Part shown: positions 21,791 to 28,542 of the stretch, piece after piece
How positions within the stretch are numbered: position 1 is the first letter of the stretch
Layout of the letters: the number at the start of each line of letters is the position of its first letter
Assembly: GCA_031362405.1 (NCBI GenBank)
Contig: JANLSO010000202.1
Location: 1 to 32,721 of the forward strand
Direction of reading: 5' to 3'
Origin: JANLSO01 sp031362405
GTDB lineage: Bacteria; Actinomycetota; Thermoleophilia; Miltoncostaeales; Miltoncostaeaceae
DNA: 32,721 nt
Notes under the pieces: model-generated
The model's input: the letters and a program-made list of their open reading frames with translations, nothing else
Told to the model about the DNA's origin: nothing
Databases searched by the model: none
Translations under genes and position numbers: made by a program

Positions 21791-22762
21791 GTGCAACGAC
21801 AGATCGAAGTGCCCGACCCGGTCGCCGTGGAGCTGGCGGGTGAGCACGACAAGGTGCTGAAGGAGCTTGAGGAGCGCCTGGATCTGGAGATACGTCTGCG
21901 TGGGAACCGGGTGGTTCTCGAGGGCGAGCCCGACCGCGTCCAGGCGGGCGCGAGCGTCATCGATGAGCTTGCGGGGGTCGTCAGCAGCGGGCGCGACATC
22001 GAGCCCGGCACGGTCACGGCGCTGGTCAACGCCGTCGAGAGCCACCGCCCGGCCTCGGACATGCTCGGTGACATCATCTGGCGCCACCGCCAGCGTGTCA
22101 TTACCCCGCGCACCGACGGGCAAAAGCAGTACGTCGAGTCGATCCGACAGAACACGATCACCTTCGGCATCGGCCCCGCCGGTACGGGTAAAACCTACCT
22201 GGCGGTGGCGCTTGCCTCGGCCGCGCTCAGCCGCCGCGAGGTCGGGCGGATCATCCTGACGCGGCCCGCGGTCGAGGCAGGCGAGCGGCTCGGTTTCTTG
22301 CCCGGAGACCTCGCGGCGAAGGTCGATCCGTACCTACGCCCCCTGTTCGACGCCCTCGCCGACATGTTCGACGCCGATCGTGTCGAGACGATGCTGGCAC
22401 GTGGGCAGATCGAGATCGCACCGCTGGCCTACATGCGGGGACGAACCCTCAATGACAGCTTCATCATCCTCGACGAGGCCCAGAACACGACGCCGGAGCA
22501 GATGAAGATGTTCCTGACACGCCTCGGTTTCGGGTCGCGGATGGTCATCACGGGTGACGTCACCCAGGTCGATCTGCCCCGCGAGCGGCGCTCGGGGCTG
22601 ATGGCCGTCCAACCGGTGCTCGACGGCGTCGACGACGTGTCGTTCGTGCGCCTCGATCGCCGCGACGTCGTGCGCCACCGCCTTGTGCAGGCGATCGTCG
22701 ATGCCTACGACCGCCTCGAGAATCGCTCGGCTCCGGGTGCGGACGGAATGGTCAGCGCGTGA
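21791..22762 (+). CDS. phoH: PhoH-like P-loop ATPase
   Basis: The product has 323 residues from a GTG with AGGAG 5 nt upstream. An N-terminal segment (about 1-90) resembles the KH-like part of PhoH-family proteins. The Walker A motif GPAGTGKT is at 128-135, Walker B is SFIILDEAQN, and later motifs are MKMFLTRLGFGSRMVITGDV and VRLDRRDVVRHRLV. PhoH2/PhoL-type proteins are predicted RNA-associated ATPases or helicases; pairing with ybeY (4-nt overlap) supports a role in rRNA processing. The frame extends further upstream into the HIT gene, but the ribosome binding site fixes the start here. Confidence 0.95.
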   Translation: MQRQIEVPDPVAVELAGEHDKVLKELEERLDLEIRLRGNRVVLEGEPDRVQAGASVIDELAGVVSSGRDIEPGTVTALVNAVESHRPASDMLGDIIWRHRQRVITPRTDGQKQYVESIRQNTITFGIGPAGTGKTYLAVALASAALSRREVGRIILTRPAVEAGERLGFLPGDLAAKVDPYLRPLFDALADMFDADRVETMLARGQIEIAPLAYMRGRTLNDSFIILDEAQNTTPEQMKMFLTRLGFGSRMVITGDVTQVDLPRERRSGLMAVQPVLDGVDDVSFVRLDRRDVVRHRLVQAIVDAYDRLENRSAPGADGMVSA

Positions 22763-23169
22763 TCGAGGTCGAGGCGGACGCTCCGCCCGAGGTGCTCGCC
22801 CGCCTGGCGCCGCTTCTGGAGTGGGCCTGCGGTCGGCTTGAGGTCACCCGCGCCAGCCTGGGTCTTCTGATCGTCGATGCCGAGCGGATGACGGAGATCA
22901 ACCGCGACTACCGCGACAAGCCCGAGCCCACCGACGTACTGGCGTTTCCGGTTGACGGGCCTGAGCTCGCCGATGGGTGGCCCGACGATGGCCCGCCGCC
23001 CGAGCTCGGTGACATCGTCATCTGCCCGGCCGCCGCCGAGGACCCCATCGAGACCCTGGCGATCCACGGGCTCCTGCACCTGCTCGGATACGACCACGAG
23101 GTCGATGACGGCGAGATGCTCGTTCTGCAGGACGAGCTGCTCGCCGAGCGGGCCGCGGCGGGCTCGTGA
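22759..23169 (+). CDS. ybeY: Endoribonuclease YbeY
   Basis: The product has 136 residues. It is a zinc-dependent single-strand endoribonuclease acting in 16S rRNA 3'-end maturation and ribosome quality control. The metal site HGLLHLLGYDHE supplies His 103, 107 and 113. Upstream, EPTDVLAFPVDGP and LGDIVICPAAA are family-typical. The start GTG overlaps phoH (GTGA) and the stop overlaps the next gene in the same manner, so the three are probably co-translated. The length is slightly short but complete. Confidence 0.96.
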   Translation: MIEVEADAPPEVLARLAPLLEWACGRLEVTRASLGLLIVDAERMTEINRDYRDKPEPTDVLAFPVDGPELADGWPDDGPPPELGDIVICPAAAEDPIETLAIHGLLHLLGYDHEVDDGEMLVLQDELLAERAAAGS

Positions 23170-23987
23170 CCGAGCAGGAGCCTGACTCCGTCGCCGACGC
23201 GGAAGCGCCGCCGGCCACGGAGGCCCGTCAGCGGGGGATTCTTCGCCTCCTCAAGCGCTCGGGCTCGAAGGGTCTTCCCGATCAGGGATCGCTGCGCTGG
23301 TCGTTTACGTGGGCGTTCGAGGGAATCGTCTACGTCATGCGCACCCAGCGAAACATGCGTTTGCATGTCGCGAGCGCGTTTCTGGCGGTCGTCGCGGGGC
23401 TTGTCTTGAACGTCACGCGCCTGGAGCTGCTGGTCGTCTTGGCGGCGATCACCTTCGTCATCGTCTCCGAGATGTTCAACACGGCGCTCGAGGCGGCGAT
23501 CGACGCGGTGATCACCGAGTTTCACCCGCTGGTAAAAATTGCCAAGGACGTCGCGGCGGGAGCAGTCCTGATCGCGACCGTGAACGCGGCGGCGGTCGCG
23601 TATCTGGTCTTCTACGAGAACATCGCGGAGCGTCGCAACGGGGCGATCGAGGGCGTGCGCGATACCCCGACGCTCTTGGTGCTGGCGGCCCTCATTCTCA
23701 CGGTGCTTGCAGCAATCGCGATCAAAGCGGCCACGGGGAGGGGGACGCCTCTGCGTGGAGGCCTGCCCTCCGGACACGCCGCCGCCGCCTTCGCGGCCTG
23801 GGCGGCGATCACGATCGTGGCCGAGCCCTTGCGCCACTCCGCGCTGATCTCGATGCTGGCGTTCCTGATGGCTCTGCTGGTTGCGCAATCACGGGTCGAG
23901 GCCGGGATCCATTCGGGCATCGAGGTGGTCGCCGGCGGTGCTCTCGGTACGCTCGTGACCGTGCTCGTCTTCCAGTTGGCCGGCTAG
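23166..23987 (+). CDS. Fused diacylglycerol/undecaprenol kinase and PAP2 phosphatase
   Basis: The product has 273 residues with two membrane domains. The DgkA-type kinase domain (about 45-150) has NMRLHVASAFLAVVAG, the catalytic VIVSEMFNTALEAAIDAV and the KIAKDVAAGAVL motif. The PAP2 domain (about 160-273) has GGLPSGHAAAAFA and SRVEAGIHSGIEVVAGGALG. The PAP2 motifs deviate: the first motif reads K-x6-T-P rather than K-x6-R-P and lies only a few residues before PSGH, and the last acidic residue is Glu instead of Asp. Both activities could regenerate undecaprenyl phosphate, by kinase action on undecaprenol and phosphatase action on its diphosphate, which would link this gene to cell-wall synthesis. 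The gene takes the usual dgkA place before era. The N-terminal 35 residues are acidic and of unknown use. Confidence 0.88.
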   Translation: MTEQEPDSVADAEAPPATEARQRGILRLLKRSGSKGLPDQGSLRWSFTWAFEGIVYVMRTQRNMRLHVASAFLAVVAGLVLNVTRLELLVVLAAITFVIVSEMFNTALEAAIDAVITEFHPLVKIAKDVAAGAVLIATVNAAAVAYLVFYENIAERRNGAIEGVRDTPTLLVLAALILTVLAAIAIKAATGRGTPLRGGLPSGHAAAAFAAWAAITIVAEPLRHSALISMLAFLMALLVAQSRVEAGIHSGIEVVAGGALGTLVTVLVFQLAG

Positions 23988-24000
23988 GTCAGGGGTGTTG

Positions 24001-24453
24001 GTGAATCGGCTTCTCGTGCTCGTCCTGCTACTGGTCATCGCGTCTCCGGGCCTCGCGTCCCCACCGACCCTCGAACAGAAGGCAGTTCGTCAGCTGAGCT
24101 TGGGCGTGCCCTACACGTACTTCGCGGACGTCAAGGGCGCCTACCAGAACGCCGAGATTCGACCATCGAAGAACCTCGATTGGGTCACCAACGGCTGCAA
24201 CGATCGTCCCGACGGCAAGTGGTTGGAGACCTTCTCTATCGCATGTGTTCAACACGACTTCTGCAAACGAAATCTGCCGGCGATCGTCCGCCGAAAGGCT
24301 CGGATCGCCGAGCTGTGCGACGGCAAGTGGAGGAAAGAGGCGACGCGGATCTGTCGGCACTTCGACGGGCCGGGGTTCGACGGCGTCGAATGCAGAAACG
24401 CGGTAGCGCGCATCTACGCGCGGTTGCGCAGTGGGGCGATCCCCAATTTCTAA
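24001..24453 (+). CDS. Secreted prokaryotic phospholipase A2-like protein
   Basis: The product has 150 residues from the GTG at 24001, chosen because AGGGG lies 5 nt upstream; a GTG at 23995 and a TTG at 23998 are alternatives. It has a Sec signal peptide (MNRLLVLVLLLVIASPGLAS). The mature part matches the bacterial phospholipase A2 pattern: DWVTNGCNDRPDGKWLETF supplies the calcium-loop-like segment, and IACVQHDFCKRNL holds the catalytic His-Asp pair. A later helix carries Cys (RIAELCDGKWRKEATRIC), and further Cys may form disulfides. It would hydrolyse phospholipid sn-2 esters outside the cell, though activity is unproven. It sits between dgkA and era, where most genomes have no such gene, and its end overlaps era by 23 nt. 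Confidence 0.78.
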   Translation: MNRLLVLVLLLVIASPGLASPPTLEQKAVRQLSLGVPYTYFADVKGAYQNAEIRPSKNLDWVTNGCNDRPDGKWLETFSIACVQHDFCKRNLPAIVRRKARIAELCDGKWRKEATRICRHFDGPGFDGVECRNAVARIYARLRSGAIPNF

Positions 24454-25339
24454 GCCCGATGCCCCGCACCGATCGGGCCTGATCGCCCTTGCCGGGCGTC
24501 CGAACGTCGGGAAATCGACCCTCGTCAACGCCCTGTCCGGGGCGCACGTGGCGGCGGTCTCACCGCGGCCTCAGACGACCCGGCGGCGTCTTGCTGCAGC
24601 CGTTCACGGGGAGGGGTGGCAGGCAGTGCTCCTCGACATCCCGGGGTTCCAGAAGCCTGCGGACGGGCTGACCCAGCGCATGCAGGACACCGTCGACTCC
24701 ACCCTGGCCGACTGTGACGGGGCCCTCTTTGTCGTCAACGCCAACGAGGCGATCGGTGCGGGCGACCGGTTCATCGCGCATCGACTGAAGGCCAGCGGCC
24801 TGCCGGTTGTCGTGGTCGTCAACCAGGTCGACCTCGTGAGCCCCGCGGGGATCGCCGCGGCGATCATGGCGACGAGCGCGCTGGTCGACTTCCGCGCGCT
24901 GCATCCGGTGAGCGCCCTCACCGGCGACGGTCTCGGGCCGCTTCGCGAAGAGCTCGCCGGCTTGCTTTCCGAGGGGCCCGCCTTTTTCCCGGAGGGGATG
25001 TCGACCGACCAGACCCCCGAGGAGCTGGCGTCGGAGCTGATCCGCGAGGCGGCTTTGGTGCGTGTGCGCGACGAGATTCCGCACGCCCTGGCGGTTCAGG
25101 TGAACGGTATCGAGAAGGCAAAGTCGGGTCTGGCGATCGAGGCGGCGATCCTTGTCGAGAGCGAGTCCCAGAAAGGGATCGTCGTCGGCAAGGGCGGCGC
25201 AATGGTTCGTGATATCGGCATGGCGGCGCGCACGGCACTCGGTATCGCCTGGGGGACCGATGTCCACCTCGACTTGACGGTGAAGGTCCGTAAGCGCTGG
25301 CGCAACGACGAATCGATGCTGACCCGCCTCGGGCTCTGA
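24431..25339 (+). CDS. era: GTPase Era
   Basis: The product has 302 residues. It is a GTPase that binds the 3' end of 16S rRNA and assists 30S maturation. G1 is GRPNVGKST (22-30); G3 reads DIPG (69-72) rather than DTPG; G4 reads NQVD (131-134) rather than NKxD. The C-terminal KH domain has ILVESESQKGIVVGKGGAMV and RDIGMAARTALG, and the protein ends with VKVRKRWRNDESMLTRLGL. The GTG at 24431 overlaps the phospholipase-like gene by 23 nt; the frame offers no better start before GLIALAGRPN. The two G-motif changes might alter nucleotide affinity; they look like lineage variants, since the rest is well conserved. Confidence 0.95.
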   Translation: MGRSPISKPDAPHRSGLIALAGRPNVGKSTLVNALSGAHVAAVSPRPQTTRRRLAAAVHGEGWQAVLLDIPGFQKPADGLTQRMQDTVDSTLADCDGALFVVNANEAIGAGDRFIAHRLKASGLPVVVVVNQVDLVSPAGIAAAIMATSALVDFRALHPVSALTGDGLGPLREELAGLLSEGPAFFPEGMSTDQTPEELASELIREAALVRVRDEIPHALAVQVNGIEKAKSGLAIEAAILVESESQKGIVVGKGGAMVRDIGMAARTALGIAWGTDVHLDLTVKVRKRWRNDESMLTRLGL

Positions 25340-25346
25340 CGGTCGG

Positions 25347-26246
25347 ATGCACCCCGATCGGCCCGTGCGACGGGGTGAGCGCAACTACCCGGCCGCCATC
25401 ATTGACGGCTTCGCGGGCCGTTCACCTGTCGGCCTTGTTGAGGTTCTCGATTTCTCGGTGGAGATAGACCCAGCTTTGAGCGCTGCCGGGCAGGACCACC
25501 TCGCGGCAATGCTCTCGGCCAACCCGACCCTCTTCGACGGCGCCGTCCTTGCCCTTGCGGGAATCTCGAATTCCGGGCAAATGCACAGATCGGTGCCCGG
25601 CACCGATCTGTGCATTCCGGTTGTCGCCGCCCACGTCAGCAGCTATTTCGCCATGCTCGCCACCTGCGACGCCCTTCGGGTGGATGACGCGATGCGCCCG
25701 ATTGCCATCGCGCTGGCGGGTGGTGATGCGCTGCGCTGCGGCGCGGGACGGGCCGCGGCGATCGGAATCAGCGTGGCAACGACGGTGCCCGTCATTCATG
25801 GCCATGAGTTTCTCGTGGTGCGGCGCGCACCGGGGATCGCCGACGCGGGGCTCTGGGATGTGGTTCCGTCGGGAACGCTGGAACCGGCCGACGGCGATCC
25901 CCTTGTTGTCAACGCCGCGACCGAGCTGCGTGAGGAGCTTGGCCTCGACATCGCCCTGGTCGAACTCGCAAAACGGCTGATCGTGATTGGGATCACCGTC
26001 GATCTGTGGCGCCTGCGACCGGAGATCTGTCTTCGCCTCGACCTTTCGCCGCGGGAAGCCGTTCAACTCGACGATGCCGCGCTCGTGCAGGGTGGCGAGC
26101 ACGACCGGATCGAACGGCTTCCCCTCACGCCCGCGGGCTTCGCCGACATCTGGACCCGCTTCGGACCCACCGACTTCACTCCGTCGGCTGCCGGCGCCCT
26201 GGCGCTTCTCGAAGAGTCGGCTCAGGCGGGCTCGAGCGGCTCTTGA
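25347..26246 (+). CDS. Nudix-like hydrolase with NUDT9/NUDT22-type N-terminal domain
   Basis: The product has 299 residues. The C-terminal half has a Nudix fold with FLVVRRAPGIADAGLWDVVP and a degenerate Nudix box around residues 176-200, ending AATELREELGLDI; the canonical first Arg of the box is Thr here. The N-terminal half contains ANPTLFDGAVLALAGI and VSSYFAMLATCDALR, which resembles the leader domain of NUDT22 (UDP-glucose pyrophosphatase) and plant NUDX9 proteins. The substrate is therefore perhaps a nucleotide sugar, but I am not sure. A 35-bp palindrome lies within codons 79-90 and is translated as MHRSVPGTDLCI, apparently an in-frame insertion. The gene starts 7 nt after era and ends convergent to the next gene with a 25-bp overlap. 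Confidence 0.75.
   Translation: MHPDRPVRRGERNYPAAIIDGFAGRSPVGLVEVLDFSVEIDPALSAAGQDHLAAMLSANPTLFDGAVLALAGISNSGQMHRSVPGTDLCIPVVAAHVSSYFAMLATCDALRVDDAMRPIAIALAGGDALRCGAGRAAAIGISVATTVPVIHGHEFLVVRRAPGIADAGLWDVVPSGTLEPADGDPLVVNAATELREELGLDIALVELAKRLIVIGITVDLWRLRPEICLRLDLSPREAVQLDDAALVQGGEHDRIERLPLTPAGFADIWTRFGPTDFTPSAAGALALLEESAQAGSSGS
25581..25615. repeat. Perfect 35-bp palindrome inside the Nudix gene
   Basis: Arms of 17 bp (ATGCACAGATCGGTGCC and its reverse complement) flank a single central C. The core GGTGCCCGGCACC is shared with the palindromes near 26706-26917, while the outer arms differ. Confidence 0.9.
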
Positions 26247-26866
26247 CGGTCACGAGACAGGAAGAAGCCGTAGCCGCTGCGGATCGACCGACACGCGACA
26301 CCCACGATCTCTGACCGACACCGAAAGTCGCCGCTGGTCCACGTGGCGTCGTATGCGAGCGCCGGTGCGGAGATCGTCGCGCTCGCGCGGAAACCGCGCA
26401 CGGCGGCGTCTGCCTGATCCAGTTCGTAGGTGACGATGACGAAGCCGTCCATGAACTGGCACGAGAGTGTGCCGGTCGCGGAGACGCACAGAATCCTGCC
26501 GGTCGGTGAGCCAAACTCCGGGCCCAGCGGATCGGATGCCGGTCGTGACAGACAGGCCCCGCCCGCGATAGTGCCTACCGGCGGGCCAACATCTGGCCGG
26601 TTCGGCCGCCGATCCTGATCCAATTGCCACCCAGGCGCACGGGGAAAGAACGCTCCCGGGCAGCAGCTCAAAGGCGATGATCCCGACCGCGTGAAGGTCG
26701 GTTTGCCTGCAGCGACGGTGCCCGGCACCGTCTCTGCAGGCACCGTCGCTGCACTGTCGTCCTGTGTCACACCGGTGCCTGGCACTCGCGGTGACATCAC
26801 GGCAACCGTCCGGTCGCTGATCGCGGGTAGGGGGAGGGTCTGTGATCCGCAGATGCCAGTTGGCAT
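26222..26866 (-). CDS. DUF6636-like Cys-pair protein, N-terminus unclear and possibly broken
   Basis: The minus-strand frame is open for 214 codons. The part downstream of about residue 115 looks genuine: FGSPTGRILCVSATGTLSC resembles the SPSGNIxC start of DUF6636-type domains, and FRCRSEIVGVACRS followed by SGYGFFLSRDR resembles the typical ending. Two Cys pairs are thus kept. The function is unknown; relatives are usually secreted. The upstream 110 codons run through palindromic repeats (VPGTG, VPGTV) and carry no signal peptide. Another frame at about 26680-26590 has a hydrophobic stretch that might be the lost signal sequence, suggesting a frameshift. The real start is unresolved, and the gene may be a pseudogene. 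Confidence 0.45.
   Translation of the reverse strand: MPTGICGSQTLPLPAISDRTVAVMSPRVPGTGVTQDDSAATVPAETVPGTVAAGKPTFTRSGSSPLSCCPGAFFPRAPGWQLDQDRRPNRPDVGPPVGTIAGGACLSRPASDPLGPEFGSPTGRILCVSATGTLSCQFMDGFVIVTYELDQADAAVRGFRASATISAPALAYDATWTSGDFRCRSEIVGVACRSIRSGYGFFLSRDRQEPLEPA
26706..26753. repeat. Compound palindrome with GGTGCCCGGCACC core
   Basis: TGCAGCGACGGTGCC at 26708-26722 pairs either with the adjacent arm (26724-26740, one mismatch) or perfectly with GGCACCGTCGCTGCA at 26739-26753. Two alternative hairpins therefore share one left arm. Confidence 0.8.
26765..26796. repeat. Imperfect palindrome of the same family
   Basis: TGTCACACCGGTGCC, a central T, then GGCACTCGCGGTGACA; outer GTCAC/GTGAC and inner GTGCC/GGCAC pairs are kept, with mismatches between. 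Confidence 0.65.
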
Positions 26867-26886
26867 AAGGATGTCACCGGACCGCC

Positions 26887-26917
26887 GTCACCATCGGTGC
26901 CTGGCACCGATGGTGAC
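26887..26917. repeat. Perfect 31-bp palindrome of the same family
   Basis: GTCACCATCGGTGCC and its exact reverse complement flank a central T. It lies about 20 bp past the stop of the DNA glycosylase gene and could act as its terminator, but it shares its core with the other copies. Confidence 0.9.
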
Positions 26918-26936
26918 ATTTACTCCCCGTTTGCGT

Positions 26937-27791
26937 CTACCGGAGGAAGGCGCTCGTGCGGCGGTCGGCGTAGGTGCGGCCGTTGGTTTGGCAGGTGGGG
27001 CAGTAGACGAGTTCGTACTCGACGAAGCCGATTCTTGCGAGCGGGGTACCACAGCGAAGGCACGGTTCACGGTAGTGGCCGTGCACAGCGGTGACTCGTT
27101 TCTCACGGTCGGGCATTGCCGTGGTAATGCGCTCGCGGGCACGTGCGGTGGCCCCGTCGAGCACCACCCGCGCGGCGTCACGCAGGTGCGTCCATTGGTC
27201 TTCGGTGAGGCGATCGGTGCGCGCGAGCGGTGCCAAACGGGCAGCCCACATGATCTCGCTGGCATAGCAGCGGCCGACGCCCGCGACCCGACGGCCTTCC
27301 CGAAGAGCCTTTTGGAGCACGCCCGGGCGCGTCGACAGGGCCGTCTTCCACCCGTCGGTATCGAGATCACCCGGCTCGGGGCCGAGGGTGGCGATCGTCG
27401 AGTGGCGTAACAAGGCATCGGTCTCCACGACATGGACGGTCGCCCTGCGTTTGGTCGAGAGCTCGCGCAGCAGAAGGCTCTCGCCGCCGGCGAAGGTCAC
27501 ACCGAAGCTCCATGCGCGCGGCTGCCGAGGGGTGCTCTTGCGGGCGGCAACCAGGCCGAGCCGCCCGGCCTGCATCAGGTGCGTCACCACCGCCAGGTCA
27601 CCGAACTCGACGATGATCAGCTTCCCGCGTCGGCGCACCGCGGTGACCGACCGGCCCGCCAGTTCGGTGAGCGCTGGTTCGGCGGTCTTCAGCGAGGCCG
27701 GCGACCATGCGGTGGCCTCGTCCACCACCCGCCCGCGCAGAGCCGCGTCGAGGCCTTCGGCGAGCGCCTGCAGCTCAGGGAGCTCCGGCAC
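26937..27791 (-). CDS. Fpg/Nei-family DNA glycosylase
   Basis: The product has 284 residues from a GTG. It is a base-excision repair glycosylase/AP lyase for oxidised bases. The catalytic N-terminus is MPELPELQ (Pro2, Glu3), with Lys57 in RRRGKLIIVEFG. A helix-two-turn-helix segment reads GVGRCYASEIMWAARLAP, in which the Asn of the usual GIGN is Arg. The C-terminal zinc finger has Cys 244, 247, 264 and 267 and ends TYADRRTSAFLR. The HLMQAGRLGL loop replaces HLGMSGRL of classical MutM. These points place it in an Fpg/Nei side branch of actinobacteria rather than true MutM, and its substrate range is uncertain. It is divergent from deoC, with a TATAGC -10 candidate about 20 nt upstream of the start. 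Confidence 0.92.
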   Translation of the reverse strand: MPELPELQALAEGLDAALRGRVVDEATAWSPASLKTAEPALTELAGRSVTAVRRRGKLIIVEFGDLAVVTHLMQAGRLGLVAARKSTPRQPRAWSFGVTFAGGESLLLRELSTKRRATVHVVETDALLRHSTIATLGPEPGDLDTDGWKTALSTRPGVLQKALREGRRVAGVGRCYASEIMWAARLAPLARTDRLTEDQWTHLRDAARVVLDGATARARERITTAMPDREKRVTAVHGHYREPCLRCGTPLARIGFVEYELVYCPTCQTNGRTYADRRTSAFLR

Positions 27792-27811
27792 CGGAACCCC
27801 GTCGCACGCTC

Positions 27812-27819
27812 GCTATACT
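27812..27819. promoter_or_regulatory. Bidirectional promoter with overlapping -10 elements (deoC leader and Fpg/Nei gene)
   Basis: GCTATACT contains TATACT on the plus strand (27814-27819), 7 nt before an ATG, and TATAGC on the minus strand (27817-27812), 20 nt before the glycosylase GTG. The shared centre is TATA. Confidence 0.5.
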
Positions 27820-27826
27820 CGGCGCA

Positions 27827-27847
27827 ATGCTCACACCGCGCCCCTGA
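27827..27847 (+). CDS. Possible 6-codon leaderless leader peptide before deoC
   Basis: An ATG 7 nt after TATACT opens MLTPRP, whose TGA shares its A with the deoC ATG (TGATG). deoC has no clear ribosome binding site, so termination-reinitiation at this junction is a plausible way to translate it. The arrangement parallels that before murJ. Confidence 0.4.
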   Translation: MLTPRP

Positions 27848-28542
27848 TGCGCGTCGAGGACCTCTCCAAGACTCTCGACCACACTGTGTTGGCGCCGAGC
27901 ACCACGCTCGACGACATCGAGCGTGCGTGCGAAGAGGCTCGGGAATACCACTTCGCCGCGCTCTGCTCGTATCCCCAGTTCGTCTCCGTGATCGCCGAAC
28001 GGCTTCGCACCAGCGACGTGAAGACGTGTGCCGTCATCTCGTACCCCGACGGAACCGACTCGACCGCGGTGAAGGTGGCCACGGCCGAACAGGCGGTGAC
28101 CGATGGGGCCGAGGAGATCGACATCGTCATGAACGTTCAGGCCCTGCTCCTGGGTGAGTTCACGATGGTCCGCGACGAGCTGGTGCGGATCGTTCGTGCC
28201 ATCCGCGGACGGGCCGCCAACGACGCCCGCGGCGACGTCCTCGTGAAGGTCATCATCGAGGCACCGCTGCTCGACGACAAGCTCGTACGTCTCGCGTGCA
28301 AGATCGTCGACGACGCGGGAGCCGATTTCGCCAAGACGTGCACCGGCGTCGGCACCCGGGCCACCGTGCACGACGTCGAGACGATGCGCGATGCCCTGCC
28401 CGAGCGCGTCGGGGTGAAGGCCGCCGGTGGCGTGCGCACGCTCGCCGACGTTCAGGCGTTGATCGGGGCGGGCGCGGCACGCGTCGGAACCTCGTCAGCG
28501 GTCGGCGTCGCCCAGGAGTTGATCGCGGCAAACGCGTCATGA
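27847..28542 (+). CDS. deoC: Deoxyribose-phosphate aldolase
   Basis: The product has 231 residues. It splits 2-deoxyribose-5-phosphate into glyceraldehyde-3-phosphate and acetaldehyde in deoxynucleoside breakdown. The Schiff-base lysine is Lys163 in GADFAKTCTG; the proton-relay residues are Asp92 in EIDIVMN and Lys191 in GVKAAGGVRT. The N-terminus LSKTLDHTVLAPSTTLDDIE is typical. The ATG at 27847 overlaps the stop of a tiny leader ORF. It leads an operon of histidine and tryptophan genes, coupled to hisIE by a 4-nt overlap; the link between deoxyribose catabolism and these pathways is not metabolically obvious. Confidence 0.95.
   Translation: MRVEDLSKTLDHTVLAPSTTLDDIERACEEAREYHFAALCSYPQFVSVIAERLRTSDVKTCAVISYPDGTDSTAVKVATAEQAVTDGAEEIDIVMNVQALLLGEFTMVRDELVRIVRAIRGRAANDARGDVLVKVIIEAPLLDDKLVRLACKIVDDAGADFAKTCTGVGTRATVHDVETMRDALPERVGVKAAGGVRTLADVQALIGAGAARVGTSSAVGVAQELIAANAS

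Noticed and set aside
26706..26917. CRISPR array
   Set aside because: Palindromes are unevenly spaced, with no constant repeat and spacer units and no cas genes.
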